A stretch of DNA of 64,000 nucleotides from contig OY757021.1 of the NCBI GenBank assembly GCA_963580285.1, positions 92,553,221 through 92,617,220 on the forward strand. Reading direction: 5' to 3'. This DNA is from Lucinisca nassula (taxonomy: Eukaryota > Mollusca > Bivalvia > Lucinida > Lucinidae). The first letter of the stretch is position 1. Each line of letters starts with the position of its first letter. The notes under the pieces are model-generated. The model had not been told where the DNA came from. It saw only the letters and a program-made list of their open reading frames with translations, and made no database searches. Shown here in pieces: positions 51,065 through 60,400 of the stretch. The translations under genes were made by a program, and so were the position numbers.

Positions 51065-52383
51065 GTTCTTTTTTTTCTTATAAACTCTCTCGCAGATGCA
51101 TATAACAATCCAGCAACCAATACAACTAATGCCCATAAATGTTCTCCAAACCAACCAACAACTTTACCCGCAGAAGACAACAACCAAGACACAATAGAAC
51201 CAATAACACCTGGTAATGCAGTAGCTACTTTTCCTGCAAGGGTAGAAAGTAATTTACCAAGATTTGATAATTGTTTCTTAACCCAATCTTTAACACCACC
51301 TTTTGGTGGAGAAGGAGGGGTTGAAGTAGTACCACCACCAGTAGGAATAACAGCCTCAACAATAACTCCAATAATCATTCCAAAAGCGGTTAAAATACTA
51401 ACAATTGTAATGCCTTGTTCTCTGAATAATGTTCTAATTCTTTCACCCAATGTAGTGTCTTCTTTTAATACTTTGTTTATAGTCTCTTTGATTCTATTTA
51501 CCTGACTACGTAGTTTTTCTTTATTAACACTAATAACTTCCAATCTTGCACTTCTCTCACTTTCTAACTCTTTGATTCGACTACTTATCCTTTCTATTTG
51601 AAATTCATCATTGTCTGCTTTGGCTTGTTCTAATTTTGTATTTTCTTTTGCTAAGTCTTTATTTGTTTCATTCAGTTTTGCCAATTCATTTGCTATCTCT
51701 TCTTTGACTGTTGTCATTGCATTTGCTATTCCATCAATCTCTCTTTTTGTCCAATCTGTTTGTGTTTCTTGTTCATTAGTAAATGATGTCTCCAATGTTT
51801 TCACAGCAGTTTCTACATCAACTGTTGTATTTAATAGTTCTTGAGTTTGTTCTTGTGATGATATATCTTGTAAAGGTATTTCTTCTTCTGTTTGTGTTAT
51901 TTGAGTTCTCGTTTGAAGTAATTGTGTGAATGCTTTTCTACCTTCTTTAATTCTTGTAGCAGATGGTTTAAAATCATCTACACCTAATACATTCCTAACA
52001 AAATCAACACCATATTTCCTTTGCAAAGTATTAAATGATAAAAATGTTGCTATTTCATCTGGTGCATTGGAACGATAATATGTTAATGCAATATTCTTTC
52101 CACCTTCATCTTTAACATATAACATTGGTCTCCCTATATCATCTTTCTTGAGAGACAAACCTTTGATTTTACGTTTAGGTTCTTCATTCCTTTCGTAAAA
52201 TCTATCTATCATGTTTTGACCTATGCTATTACGCAGAGTTTTCCAATCATCACCGGTTAAATCATTCAAACCAGCAAACTGACTATTTAATGTTCTCTGA
52301 AACTGCTCTTCATCTGTAAAAGATGTTTCTGCTTCTTCATCATAATCCTCCCTGTCATACTCAGGATTTTCATATTCAGCCAT
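51061..52383 (-). CDS. Polinton coiled-coil membrane protein, 440 aa
   Basis: Layout: acidic N-terminus (MAEYENPEYDREDYDEEAE); a region ~30-145 that may be folded; Thr/Gln-rich linker; long coiled coil at ~215-310 (EIANELAKLNETNKDLAKEN onward); hydrophobic helix ~325-345; Pro/Gly linker; two more amphipathic or membrane segments up to residue ~430. It resembles structural membrane-associated proteins of other Polintons, but I cannot name a function. It is divergent from the major capsid gene over 43 bp and convergent with the 467-aa gene. Confidence 0.75.
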   Translation of the reverse strand: MAEYENPEYDREDYDEEAETSFTDEEQFQRTLNSQFAGLNDLTGDDWKTLRNSIGQNMIDRFYERNEEPKRKIKGLSLKKDDIGRPMLYVKDEGGKNIALTYYRSNAPDEIATFLSFNTLQRKYGVDFVRNVLGVDDFKPSATRIKEGRKAFTQLLQTRTQITQTEEEIPLQDISSQEQTQELLNTTVDVETAVKTLETSFTNEQETQTDWTKREIDGIANAMTTVKEEIANELAKLNETNKDLAKENTKLEQAKADNDEFQIERISSRIKELESERSARLEVISVNKEKLRSQVNRIKETINKVLKEDTTLGERIRTLFREQGITIVSILTAFGMIIGVIVEAVIPTGGGTTSTPPSPPKGGVKDWVKKQLSNLGKLLSTLAGKVATALPGVIGSIVSWLLSSAGKVVGWFGEHLWALVVLVAGLLYASAREFIRKKRT

Positions 52384-52426
52384 TATTTATTTATTATTTA
52401 AAAATATTTTTTTATCTTTTAAAAAA
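52384..52426. promoter_or_regulatory. 43-bp divergent promoter before the capsid gene
   Basis: Between the starts of the 440-aa (minus) and capsid (plus) genes. A/T except for a single C, with TTTATTTATTATTTAAAAATA. No other signals can be distinguished. Confidence 0.45.
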
Positions 52427-53692
52427 ATGTCAGCTTACGGAGATAAACTAAACCCTTACAGAAAATTAAGAGAACCACGAGGTGTGAGAGGTATCCGTCA
52501 AAGTGTAGTAATAACAAATAACCCTTCAACTATTGACCAAAATCAACAATTATTAGTGAGATTTCCTAATCTAAGTAGTAATGATGTTATTGTTCCCGGA
52601 ACAGTCAGATTAGCATTTGAAATTGAACTAACCTCTAAAGATGCAAATGCAACTATATTTCAAAACATAGGAAGAGCAATAATTAAGAAAACAACAATTA
52701 GAATAAGTGGAAATGAAGTTATGTCCATTGACGATAGTGACATCTATCATTGTTATATTGATTTATGGAAGACTATTACAGAACGTGTAAATATGGTATA
52801 TCAAGGCGTTGGCAAAGAGAACATGTTGAGACATAGAGTGGGTGCAGGAAACGCAACAGCAGATAAAGAAGATCAAGCCATCGCAAAAGCATATGGAAAC
52901 AGGTTTTGCATCCCACTTGATTTTGAATTATTGGAAACCCATATGCCATTTTATCAAGCAGGATTAGGAGATAGACTTGAATATGAACTTACATTCAATG
53001 ATTATAATAAAGTAATTAAATCAGGCGATGCAACTTCAACTTATACAATCAAAAATATTTGTTTGGAATTTGATATTGTTTCTGATACTGAATTAGCAAG
53101 ACAAATAAGACAGCAAGTTGATGGTAAAATGGTTATTTTGTATGACAGAATACTAAGACACAGAAAAATAACTAAAAACAAATCTGATACACTATGGAAT
53201 ATCAATCTAAATGTTCCTGCAAGAAGTATGAAAGGAATTCTTATGCTATTCGAAGATCCTGAAAGGGCCAGCACAGAAGAATATTATAATCCAGAAATTA
53301 CAAAAGTGGAAATGACAATAGAAGGGATTCCGAATCAATTGTATAGTCAAGGAATGAAGTCCCACCAACACTGGGACGAAATAAATAAATTCTTTGCTTT
53401 GAATTCAAAAAGAAACAAAGAAACAAGTATGGTCGTTAAAGATTTATATTTTACTGATACAACAATAGAAAAATATCTAACGAACAGGTATGCTTTATGG
53501 TTGGATTTACGTTCAACTGATGATAATACACTTCATGGTTCTGGAAGAAGAATTGAAAATGCATCAGAAGGTATCACAATACAAATAACGAAAGAAGCAG
53601 GAGCAGATGAACCAATCAATCTTTATTTGTTTGTTATACAAGATGCACAAATCAACTTTGAAGATGGTAGATTTAAAGAAGTCAGTTATTAA
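52427..53692 (+). CDS. Polinton major capsid protein, double jelly-roll, 421 aa
   Basis: Beta-rich throughout, with features of the Polinton capsid family: an N-terminal PYRKLREPRGVRGIRQSV, 'NQQLLVRFPNLSSNDVIVPG', a first sandwich with IKKTTIRISGNEVMSI, and the linker region CIPLDFELLETHMPFYQAGL followed by a second sandwich. By family, this is the hexon-type double jelly-roll subunit that assembles as trimers into an icosahedral shell, as in adenovirus hexon. The length is somewhat below the ~500+ residues usual for the family. The start has no competing upstream Met. The packaging ATPase follows on the same strand after 23 bp. Confidence 0.85.
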   Translation: MSAYGDKLNPYRKLREPRGVRGIRQSVVITNNPSTIDQNQQLLVRFPNLSSNDVIVPGTVRLAFEIELTSKDANATIFQNIGRAIIKKTTIRISGNEVMSIDDSDIYHCYIDLWKTITERVNMVYQGVGKENMLRHRVGAGNATADKEDQAIAKAYGNRFCIPLDFELLETHMPFYQAGLGDRLEYELTFNDYNKVIKSGDATSTYTIKNICLEFDIVSDTELARQIRQQVDGKMVILYDRILRHRKITKNKSDTLWNINLNVPARSMKGILMLFEDPERASTEEYYNPEITKVEMTIEGIPNQLYSQGMKSHQHWDEINKFFALNSKRNKETSMVVKDLYFTDTTIEKYLTNRYALWLDLRSTDDNTLHGSGRRIENASEGITIQITKEAGADEPINLYLFVIQDAQINFEDGRFKEVSY

Positions 53693-53715
53693 TATTTTTT
53701 TTTTTACAAATAAAA

Positions 53716-54345
53716 ATGGAACTACCAAAATATCCTCATTGTGCTATTATATGTGGTCAAACTGGATGCGGGAAAACAGAGTTTGTCCTTGACCTTTTGG
53801 AAGAGGAATATCGTCAAGTATTTAAACATATTGTTATACTTTGCCCAACCATTCAATGGAACAAGGCTTATAAAAATCGTGAGTGGATTGGTGATGTCAG
53901 GAAACCTAAAACAAAGAATCTTATAATTGTTAATCCTATTATTAATGATGAAGAGAAATTACAAGAACTACTAAGAATGTTCTTTAATAAATATGCTGGT
54001 AATTCTACTCTCTACATTATTGATGATTGCAGTGCAACGAAAGAACTAACAAAGAAAAAAGATATGTTATCAGAATTAGCATTTTCTGGTAGGCATGCAG
54101 AACAATCAGTGTGGGTTATTTCGCAGAGATATAATTCTGTGTTAAAAGATTTAAGAGAACAAACAAAATGGCTATGCATGTTCTACACAAAAGATAGAGA
54201 TAGTTTTGAAAATTGTTTAAGAGAGAATGATGTTATTCCAACTTTGGAAGAACGACAGAGAATAAAAGAAGAACTGAAAAAAAAGAAGCATCGTAAGTTA
54301 ATTTTGAAGACTGACCAGCCTACTGGTTATTGGTTGGTTGATTGA
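53716..54345 (+). CDS. Packaging ATPase, FtsK/HerA (A32-like), 209 aa
   Basis: Walker A GQTGCGKT at residues 14-21. Walker B STLYIIDD at 97-104. A sensor-like SVWVISQRYNS at 131-141 is preceded by FSGRHAEQ. This fits the short A32/FtsK-type genome-packaging ATPases of Polintons and related large DNA viruses, which hydrolyse ATP to move DNA into the capsid. The C-terminus is a basic KKKKHRKLILKT segment. It lies directly behind the capsid gene, the usual morphogenesis pairing. All key residues are present. Confidence 0.9.
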   Translation: MELPKYPHCAIICGQTGCGKTEFVLDLLEEEYRQVFKHIVILCPTIQWNKAYKNREWIGDVRKPKTKNLIIVNPIINDEEKLQELLRMFFNKYAGNSTLYIIDDCSATKELTKKKDMLSELAFSGRHAEQSVWVISQRYNSVLKDLREQTKWLCMFYTKDRDSFENCLRENDVIPTLEERQRIKEELKKKKHRKLILKTDQPTGYWLVD

Positions 54346-54469
54346 TTATTTTTTTAGCAATGATTAAGTAATGTTTATGCAATGATTAAGTAATGCTTAT
54401 ACAATGCTGTAGCAAATCTTAAGTAATGCTTATGCAATGTTTTAAGTAAAATAGCAATACTAAAAAACA
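54346..54469 (+). repeat. ~22-bp direct repeats in the only clear intergenic gap
   Basis: Between ATPase stop and next start. Units 'gcaatgattaagtaatgttt', 'gcaatgattaagtaatgctt' and a split third copy 'acaatgctgtagcaaatc...ttaagtaatgcttat' lie at about 54,357-54,440. The segment may be regulatory or structural. The 3' end of the inverted second copy lies at the window edge, so its conservation there cannot be seen. Confidence 0.6.
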
Positions 54470-55069
54470 ATGCTGTTAGAAATATTATCAATCACTGCAA
54501 TCTTATCAATAATCATAACAAACACTGCAATCTTATCAATAGTCGGATATGCGATGTTTTATTTTTTAAAAATAAAAAATAAATTACATAAAATAAAAAT
54601 GAATGCTGAAGAATTATTACAAGACATTGAATGTGAAAGCACAGAAAATAATGAACAAGAAACAAAACGTGAGCGATTATCAGCCATTGTTGCTGGTGGT
54701 GGTAGTAAGCAGTATCTTGGTAAAGACTTACAACTATCAGACATTGATACAATGACAGCAGAACAAATAAACAAACTTTACTGCAGATATGAAGCAAGAT
54801 TGGGAGCAAGTATGACTAAGACATTGGGTAATTCTTTCATTAGCTTATACGTGATGGGTGTATCAAAGTATTTCAATGTTGTTAATCCACCTAAACTGAT
54901 ACAAGACTTAGAGGAAGACCCTTTTATCAATCACGCTTTGACAAGTTCGTGTTGTGAATTGTATTATAGATATGGAATGTACCTTGCTCCATTAACTGCA
55001 ATGCTAACAACAGCAAGACATATTGATTTTAATAAAAAAGAAAATATCTCCTTAGAAAAAAATGAGTGA
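54470..55069 (+). CDS. Polinton protein with N-terminal membrane helix, 199 aa
   Basis: A hydrophobic N-terminus carries a tandem-like LSITAILSIIITNTAILSIV (about residues 5-35). Then a basic stretch, an acidic linker, and a conserved-looking helical domain (AEQINKLYCRYEARLGASM onward) with a CC pair near 160. I do not recognise a function. An internal Met at the MNAEELLQDIE position would remove the membrane segment. The end overlaps the next gene by 8 bp. A second copy, identical in protein, lies at 63,399-63,998 (minus). Confidence 0.75.
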   Translation: MLLEILSITAILSIIITNTAILSIVGYAMFYFLKIKNKLHKIKMNAEELLQDIECESTENNEQETKRERLSAIVAGGGSKQYLGKDLQLSDIDTMTAEQINKLYCRYEARLGASMTKTLGNSFISLYVMGVSKYFNVVNPPKLIQDLEEDPFINHALTSSCCELYYRYGMYLAPLTAMLTTARHIDFNKKENISLEKNE

Positions 55070-55412
55070 TACTGAAGTTAAAACAAAAGACCCAAGACGA
55101 GTAGTTGCTGGTAAGAAAGGTGCAGAAGCAAGAAAAAGAAATGCAGAATTAAGAAGAAAGGAGACTGAAACTATAAAGAAAGAAAACATGGAATTAAAAT
55201 CTATAACAAAAGATGATGATGTCGGCTCTCCAAATTCACAGAATATAAATATATACAAAAATTATATACCATTATGCATAACAGTTGGAGTTGTTGGAAT
55301 AGGATTGTATATGTACAAGTCTAAACAAGTTGTACCACAACAACAACCTATGATGCAACAACCTGCACCTATTATACAACAAAAAGAAATTGACCCATTT
55401 GAATTTAATTAA
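55062..55412 (+). CDS. Small basic membrane protein, 116 aa
   Basis: Lys/Arg-rich first 45 residues (RRVVAGKKGAEARKRNAEL) could bind nucleic acid. One membrane helix lies at residues 69-85 (YIPLCITVGVVGIGLYM), and a Gln/Pro-rich tail ends DPFEFN. Membrane anchoring plus a basic domain suggests a virion-internal protein, but no function is established. It overlaps the previous gene. A second copy lies at 63,056-63,406. Confidence 0.75.
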   Translation: MSDTEVKTKDPRRVVAGKKGAEARKRNAELRRKETETIKKENMELKSITKDDDVGSPNSQNINIYKNYIPLCITVGVVGIGLYMYKSKQVVPQQQPMMQQPAPIIQQKEIDPFEFN

Positions 55413-55442
55413 TTTAAAAAAATAATATTCTCATTAAAAAAA

Positions 55443-55679
55443 ATGACAACCTCAATAGACGGAAAACAAATTGCAAACATGTTATATCATGCTGGAGTGG
55501 AAACTGTATTAACTGTTGGATATTCAGAATTAGGTAGAAAACTATTGAAAAGACCAGCACCAAAAGTAGATTTTAATATGACAGATATTGGTATGTTGTC
55601 CATTGATATATTACTTGCAATGGCAACAAAGGATATGCTTGTTAAGCAAGGTATTATTCCTGCAGATATTATGAAGTAA
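55443..55679 (+). CDS. Small Polinton protein, 78 aa
   Basis: Two hydrophobic amphipathic segments, QIANMLYHAGVETVLTVGY and DIGMLSIDILLAMATKDML, separated by a basic KLLKRPAPK. It may be membrane associated. Function unknown. It sits in a co-oriented four-gene set, 30 bp from each neighbour, with A-runs directly before the ATG. An identical copy lies at 62,789-63,025. Confidence 0.7.
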   Translation: MTTSIDGKQIANMLYHAGVETVLTVGYSELGRKLLKRPAPKVDFNMTDIGMLSIDILLAMATKDMLVKQGIIPADIMK

Positions 55680-55709
55680 TTTTAATATTTTTTTTTTCAT
55701 TATATAAAA

Positions 55710-56144
55710 ATGGCAAGTGCAGTAGCATTAATGGTTGGAGGAGCAATTACAAACGCCTTAGCCTTTTCAGGTAGTAATTATTTATTTTCACATATGGGTA
55801 GTAATAGTGATGAAGAGAGAAAACGACATGATAAAGCGATGGAACAATTAGAATCAGCAACAACTGCATGGAATGAGAAGAGAACACAAAGATTGGATTT
55901 TATTAATGAGCAACTGAAGAAGGAACATCATGCTGTGGATGAGTTCAGTGATGCTGACACTGCTATGAAACAATATTATTATATTACAGGAAAACAATTG
56001 CCAGATAATTTATCCACACCATTACCACCAAAACCTACATTGAGTGATTTTTACACTCCATCAGAAGACCAGAAAAATAGAGAGATTGCATTTGTTGTTG
56101 GTGGTATGGCATTGACAGGATTTGTTGCTTGGAAGTTGATGTAG
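55710..56144 (+). CDS. Polinton protein with two terminal hydrophobic segments, 144 aa
   Basis: An N-terminal small-residue hydrophobic segment (ASAVALMVGGAITNALAFSG) and a C-terminal one (IAFVVGGMALTGFVAWKLM) enclose a charged helical middle (DEERKRHDKAMEQLESATT). The type recurs in Polintons of marine invertebrates, where its role is unknown. The start follows TTATATAAAA. The stop lies 13 bp before the convergent stop of the 125-aa gene. A second copy lies at 62,324-62,758, there joined to a terminal repeat. Confidence 0.75.
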   Translation: MASAVALMVGGAITNALAFSGSNYLFSHMGSNSDEERKRHDKAMEQLESATTAWNEKRTQRLDFINEQLKKEHHAVDEFSDADTAMKQYYYITGKQLPDNLSTPLPPKPTLSDFYTPSEDQKNREIAFVVGGMALTGFVAWKLM

Positions 56145-56156
56145 GTAAAAAAAAAA

Positions 56157-56534
56157 TTATTTTTTGACATAATCTTTCTTTGGAAAAACTAAATCATAAG
56201 CATGATATTTATTTTTTTTATTATTCTTACATGGTTTCAAACCAAGTGGTCTTACATAAAATGGTGGTTCTTTACCTTCTATCTTCTTTGTGAGATGTGC
56301 AGGACTCCATACTTCACCATTGTCTTTGAGAGTTAAAATTACACTCACACCATTGTCTGTGTTAATTTCTCTGTAGTCGGTGATTGTATAAATGTTGTTG
56401 ATTTCTAAATCAGTCCATTTCTTTGTGTCAAATTGACTTTGTTCCTTTAACAGCTCTTCAAACTCTTCTTTTGTAGGTGTATAGTCATCATCAAGCAATT
56501 GTGCTATATTTTGCGTTTGTGCATTCTTTGACAT
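56157..56534 (-). CDS. Possible OB-fold-like DNA-binding protein, 125 aa
   Basis: After an acidic helix (~1-40) comes a beta-rich core: NNIYTITDYREINTDNGVSV, ILTLKDNGEVWSPAHL and FYVRPLGLKPC, ending in a basic tail, KKNKYHAYDLVFPKKDYVKK. The strand pattern and basic tail would suit a small OB-fold single-strand DNA-binding protein, which a protein-primed replication system needs, but this is inference. Divergent from the integrase across 38 bp. It is absent from the part of the second copy that is visible. Confidence 0.55.
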   Translation of the reverse strand: MSKNAQTQNIAQLLDDDYTPTKEEFEELLKEQSQFDTKKWTDLEINNIYTITDYREINTDNGVSVILTLKDNGEVWSPAHLTKKIEGKEPPFYVRPLGLKPCKNNKKNKYHAYDLVFPKKDYVKK

Positions 56535-56572
56535 CTTTTTATATATAAATATTTTTTCTTAAATATAAATAA
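56535..56572. promoter_or_regulatory. 38-bp divergent promoter before the integrase
   Basis: A/T except for two C, with TTTTATATATAAATA. It separates the start codons of the 125-aa (minus) and integrase (plus) genes. Confidence 0.45.
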
Positions 56573-57472
56573 ATGGAGAAGATATACTATAGTCCAAAAG
56601 GTTTCTGGAAAGGACACTCAGCTGTTGGTAAGTTAGCAAAAGAAGCAAAGGTTAGTCAGAAACAAGCATTAGAGTTCTTAAAGAAACAAGCAGTATGGCA
56701 AATATATTTACCTGCACCTAAGAGAATAATAAGACCAAAATTTGATGTGTCTGCAGAGAATGAAGTTCATCAGGCTGATTTGTTGTTTTTACCTCACGAT
56801 ACTATTGGTAGGAAGACATACAAGTATGCATTGACAGTGGTTGATGTTGGAACAAGATATAAAGAAGCCGAACCTTTGACGTCGAAAGATAGTAAAGAAG
56901 TTGCAAATGCTTTTGAGAAGATTTATAAAAGACATTTGAAGTATCCTAAACTATTGCAAGTTGATCCTGGTAGAGAATTTATGAGTTCCGTTTCAACTTT
57001 GATGGAAAAGCATAATACCAAAATAAGAAGAGGTAGAAAAGAAATACACAGAGACCAAGGAATAGTAGAAAGATTTAATAGAACCTTAGCAGAAAGATTG
57101 TTTGGTTATCAGTATGCTAAAGAGATTGATACTAAAAAAAGAAACAGAGAATGGGTTAAGAGATTATCTGATGTTATTAAAGCATTAAATAAGGAGACGA
57201 AAAAACCTCCTCCAATTATAACAAGAAAAGTTGATGCTGAAATTTGTCCTTATGTAAATGTTAGATATTTGTATCAACCTGGAGAATTAGAAGGTGGTGG
57301 AAAGAGAAGAGCTACTGACCCAGTATGGTCTGTTGATATTCATAAGATTGACTATCATATTATAACGCAGGGAATAAGAGTTTATTATTTGAAATCTCCT
57401 GCACCTAAGAGAGGGTTTGTCAAAGAGGAATTACTTATTGTTCCGGCTGATACCCATACGCGTATGTCGTAA
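56573..57472 (+). CDS. Retroviral-type DDE integrase with chromo-like tail, 299 aa
   Basis: An N-terminal helical region (AVGKLAKEAKVSQKQALEFL) is followed by the catalytic core: Asp69 (HQADLLFLP), Asp131 (LQVDPGREF) and Glu166 (GIVERFNR). The spacing of 34 between the last two matches the D-D-35-E family. The C-terminal ~60 residues (PVWSVDIHKIDYHIITQGIR onward) resemble the chromodomain-like/SH3 tail of Polinton and Gypsy-type integrases. The enzyme joins element ends to target DNA. All catalytic residues are present. The last 38 bases overlap the convergent polymerase gene. Confidence 0.92.
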   Translation: MEKIYYSPKGFWKGHSAVGKLAKEAKVSQKQALEFLKKQAVWQIYLPAPKRIIRPKFDVSAENEVHQADLLFLPHDTIGRKTYKYALTVVDVGTRYKEAEPLTSKDSKEVANAFEKIYKRHLKYPKLLQVDPGREFMSSVSTLMEKHNTKIRRGRKEIHRDQGIVERFNRTLAERLFGYQYAKEIDTKKRNREWVKRLSDVIKALNKETKKPPPIITRKVDAEICPYVNVRYLYQPGELEGGGKRRATDPVWSVDIHKIDYHIITQGIRVYYLKSPAPKRGFVKEELLIVPADTHTRMS

Positions 57473-60400
57473 TGCCATCGTCAGTTATGTATCTTTTTGT
57501 GTCTAAAGGAGAAAGTGAAGTCTTATTTACTTTTAATCCATATATGTTGTGATGCATTGAGCGTAGCATGTTCATTGAGTGTGTGTATTTCTTTTTGTTG
57601 AATAATGCATCTCTGTAGTTTTCAAAATTGATTTGTTTTTTGATTACATATTTTTTTGTTCCTTTCGCTTTTTTGATGACTTGTTCATCTGCTCTTAATA
57701 CTGAATATAGTTTAGGACGAAGACCAATATATTCTGATATTGGAACACCAGCACATTCATCCTTCATCTTACCTATGACCTTCTTGTTTGTTTCATCGTA
57801 TAGTGGATGTTCTTTTGGATAATCAGAGAAATCGTATTCATCTTTCATTTCAGACATATCTTTGTAAGCATCTTTGGTTTTGATATCTACTAATACTCTG
57901 TCTGTGTCGGTGTATAACAAGGTGCAGTTATTACCATACTTCTTTTTCAATGTATTATAATACCAATCATACATAAGATGTTTTGATAAATCTAAAACAC
58001 AGAAGCCAACATATATTGGTTTATTGAGAGTTAATCTTGTTTTATTCACTTGAATGGCAGATAACTCATTAGAGAACTTTATTCTACGATTGAAGTTTGG
58101 TTTGGCTATTATCTTGCGGATTTTTTCATTTTCACTGCCATCTGTTTTGACTAATTTAATATCAACTCTTTTACGTATGTTTTCCATTGTTTTGCCAAAT
58201 ACTGAGTTGTTCATAAGTTTAAAGAAATCTTTTTCAAATGTAGTCTTTGCTTTTTTACGTAATTCTGTATTCAGACGTATGTAAGGTTCCATCCAAGGTT
58301 TCTCATCAAATTCTAATATTCTGTGTATTTTTGTTATTTTCATACCAAGTTGTTTGTATAGTCTTAAGTTTTTGTAATGTACTACATATTTCTTCTTATC
58401 CATTAGATTGGGGACAAGTTTTTCTGTTTTTAACATACTATTTTCAATTAGTTCATTTTGATAGTCGGATAACCATTCTTTTTTAATTGCTAATTTTTCA
58501 GGTGCAAGTGGATAGTCATTATGTAGTTTATGTAAATGTTTGGGGTATTCTAAATCTACTTCATATATTCTTCCTCTACCTTTTTGTAATTTTGGAAGTT
58601 TTCCATCTATTAAATCTTTATTAGTTATCCATTTGAAACCACCAAATGGAAGTGGTTGGCTCATTGAATGACCATATAAATTATTTTCATCTAAATACAT
58701 TATGTAATTGTCTTCTTCATTTGGATTATAATCTGCTACATATTTATTGTTTGCTTTTGCGTGTCTTTTAGAAACCATACTTATTCCACCTCTCATTCCT
58801 TTTTCAATGAAAAGATGCATATCCAAATCTGATAAAAGTTGTAATTCTATTTCTGTGTATTTTAGAAGAGCATCCCAAGATAGACCAGGTGCAGTGTAGT
58901 AATGTAGAGGGTCAAGTTTATAGTTATTCATACAGGTTTCTCTAAACTTTTGAAAAACATCTGCAAGTAAGAGAACATCTGTTTTGAGATATAAATCATG
59001 ATAATCACCAAGTGTTTTACAGTTAAATTGTTTCCATACTTTTTGAGCGTGTTCATAGTCTTTTTGTTTGATACTTTCATCTGTAAGACTGCTGTAGAAT
59101 TTGTCTATGGGTGGTAGTTGTGTTTCATCAAATCTATCAAAACTATCAATGTATTCATATGGATAGATACCTTTACGAGCAAGAAGATGTGAGTTAGTTG
59201 TATGTTTTACAGTTAATGGTAAGTCTGATTTGTTGAGTTTTTTATATCTTGTATTGTGACATTTTTTACATTTCGCTGTTAATAACCAATTTTCATTGAT
59301 GTTTATTTCTTCTGTACCTTTACATTTTTCACATTCTGTCTTTACACCAATTGCTCCATCTACCAACTTTTCAAGAGAGGAAGCCATAAATTGAAAACTG
59401 TCTAAGAATTTCAGTTGTCCAATACTGAATGAGATGAATTTCTCTGAATTATTTGCAATACAAGTAATGTTTCCACTTGCTTTGTGTATTTTCTGCATTA
59501 TTAGATGGCTATCATAACCTTTTAAGTTGTGGAAGATAACTGGAATTTTGGTTTTATTTGGTTTGATTGCAAGTTTGAGATTACAGGATTTGTGTGCTGG
59601 TCCTCTATATTCTCCTGTGAAATGACAGTGGTCTTTTACTTTTGGATTCTTTTCATTATTAATTTCTTTTTCACATATCCAACAATGGGAAGCATTTTCA
59701 TAATCTTGTATGTTCTGTTCTGTTGGCATTATTAATGGTTTAGGATGTCTAAAGATGTTGTTGATGTTATTCACTTCACATTTTAAATGATTTAGAAAAA
59801 CCTCTGCAACATCTTCACCTCTGTATATTACTGGTTTGTCTGCTTTACCATCATATCTAACAACTTGATATCCAAATCCACACGCTTCGTGTTCGCTTGT
59901 TATTTCTGATTTATCTCCTTTTTGTTGTGATTTGGGTTTGATTTGTGCTTCAAAGTCAGCATAGATAACATATGGAACGGGCATTTGATTTTGATGGTTT
60001 TTAAACTTGATAAGACCTTTTGATGGCATTTCTATTCGCATTGGAGATTTATTTATGCCTTCACAGTCTTCTTTATGTTTGATTAGTAGGTCTTCTCTTG
60101 TAAAACCATAAAGACATCTATCACAGAAATGTGTTTTATGTTTGTGTTTATTGTTCTGATTGTAAAGTAATCTATTAAGGTTTTTAATAAAACAGTAGTG
60201 ATATTTTGTTTTTGACTCATCAGGAGGATAGTCATCAGGATTATAATCTTCATCTATCATTTCTTCTTCACTATCATCAATTTCCTCTTCAACATCTTCA
60301 GTTATCAAAAGCAGATTAATTCGTTCTTTTTCATTTGGTTGATTTGAAATATGATATGGAAATATAGTAAGTTTCTCTGTCTTTTTTGTTAATGTGTATC

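Noticed and set aside
56573..57472. Endogenous retrovirus, suggested by the integrase
   Set aside because: No RT, gag or LTR nearby; the integrase lies among Polinton genes with a protein-primed polymerase.
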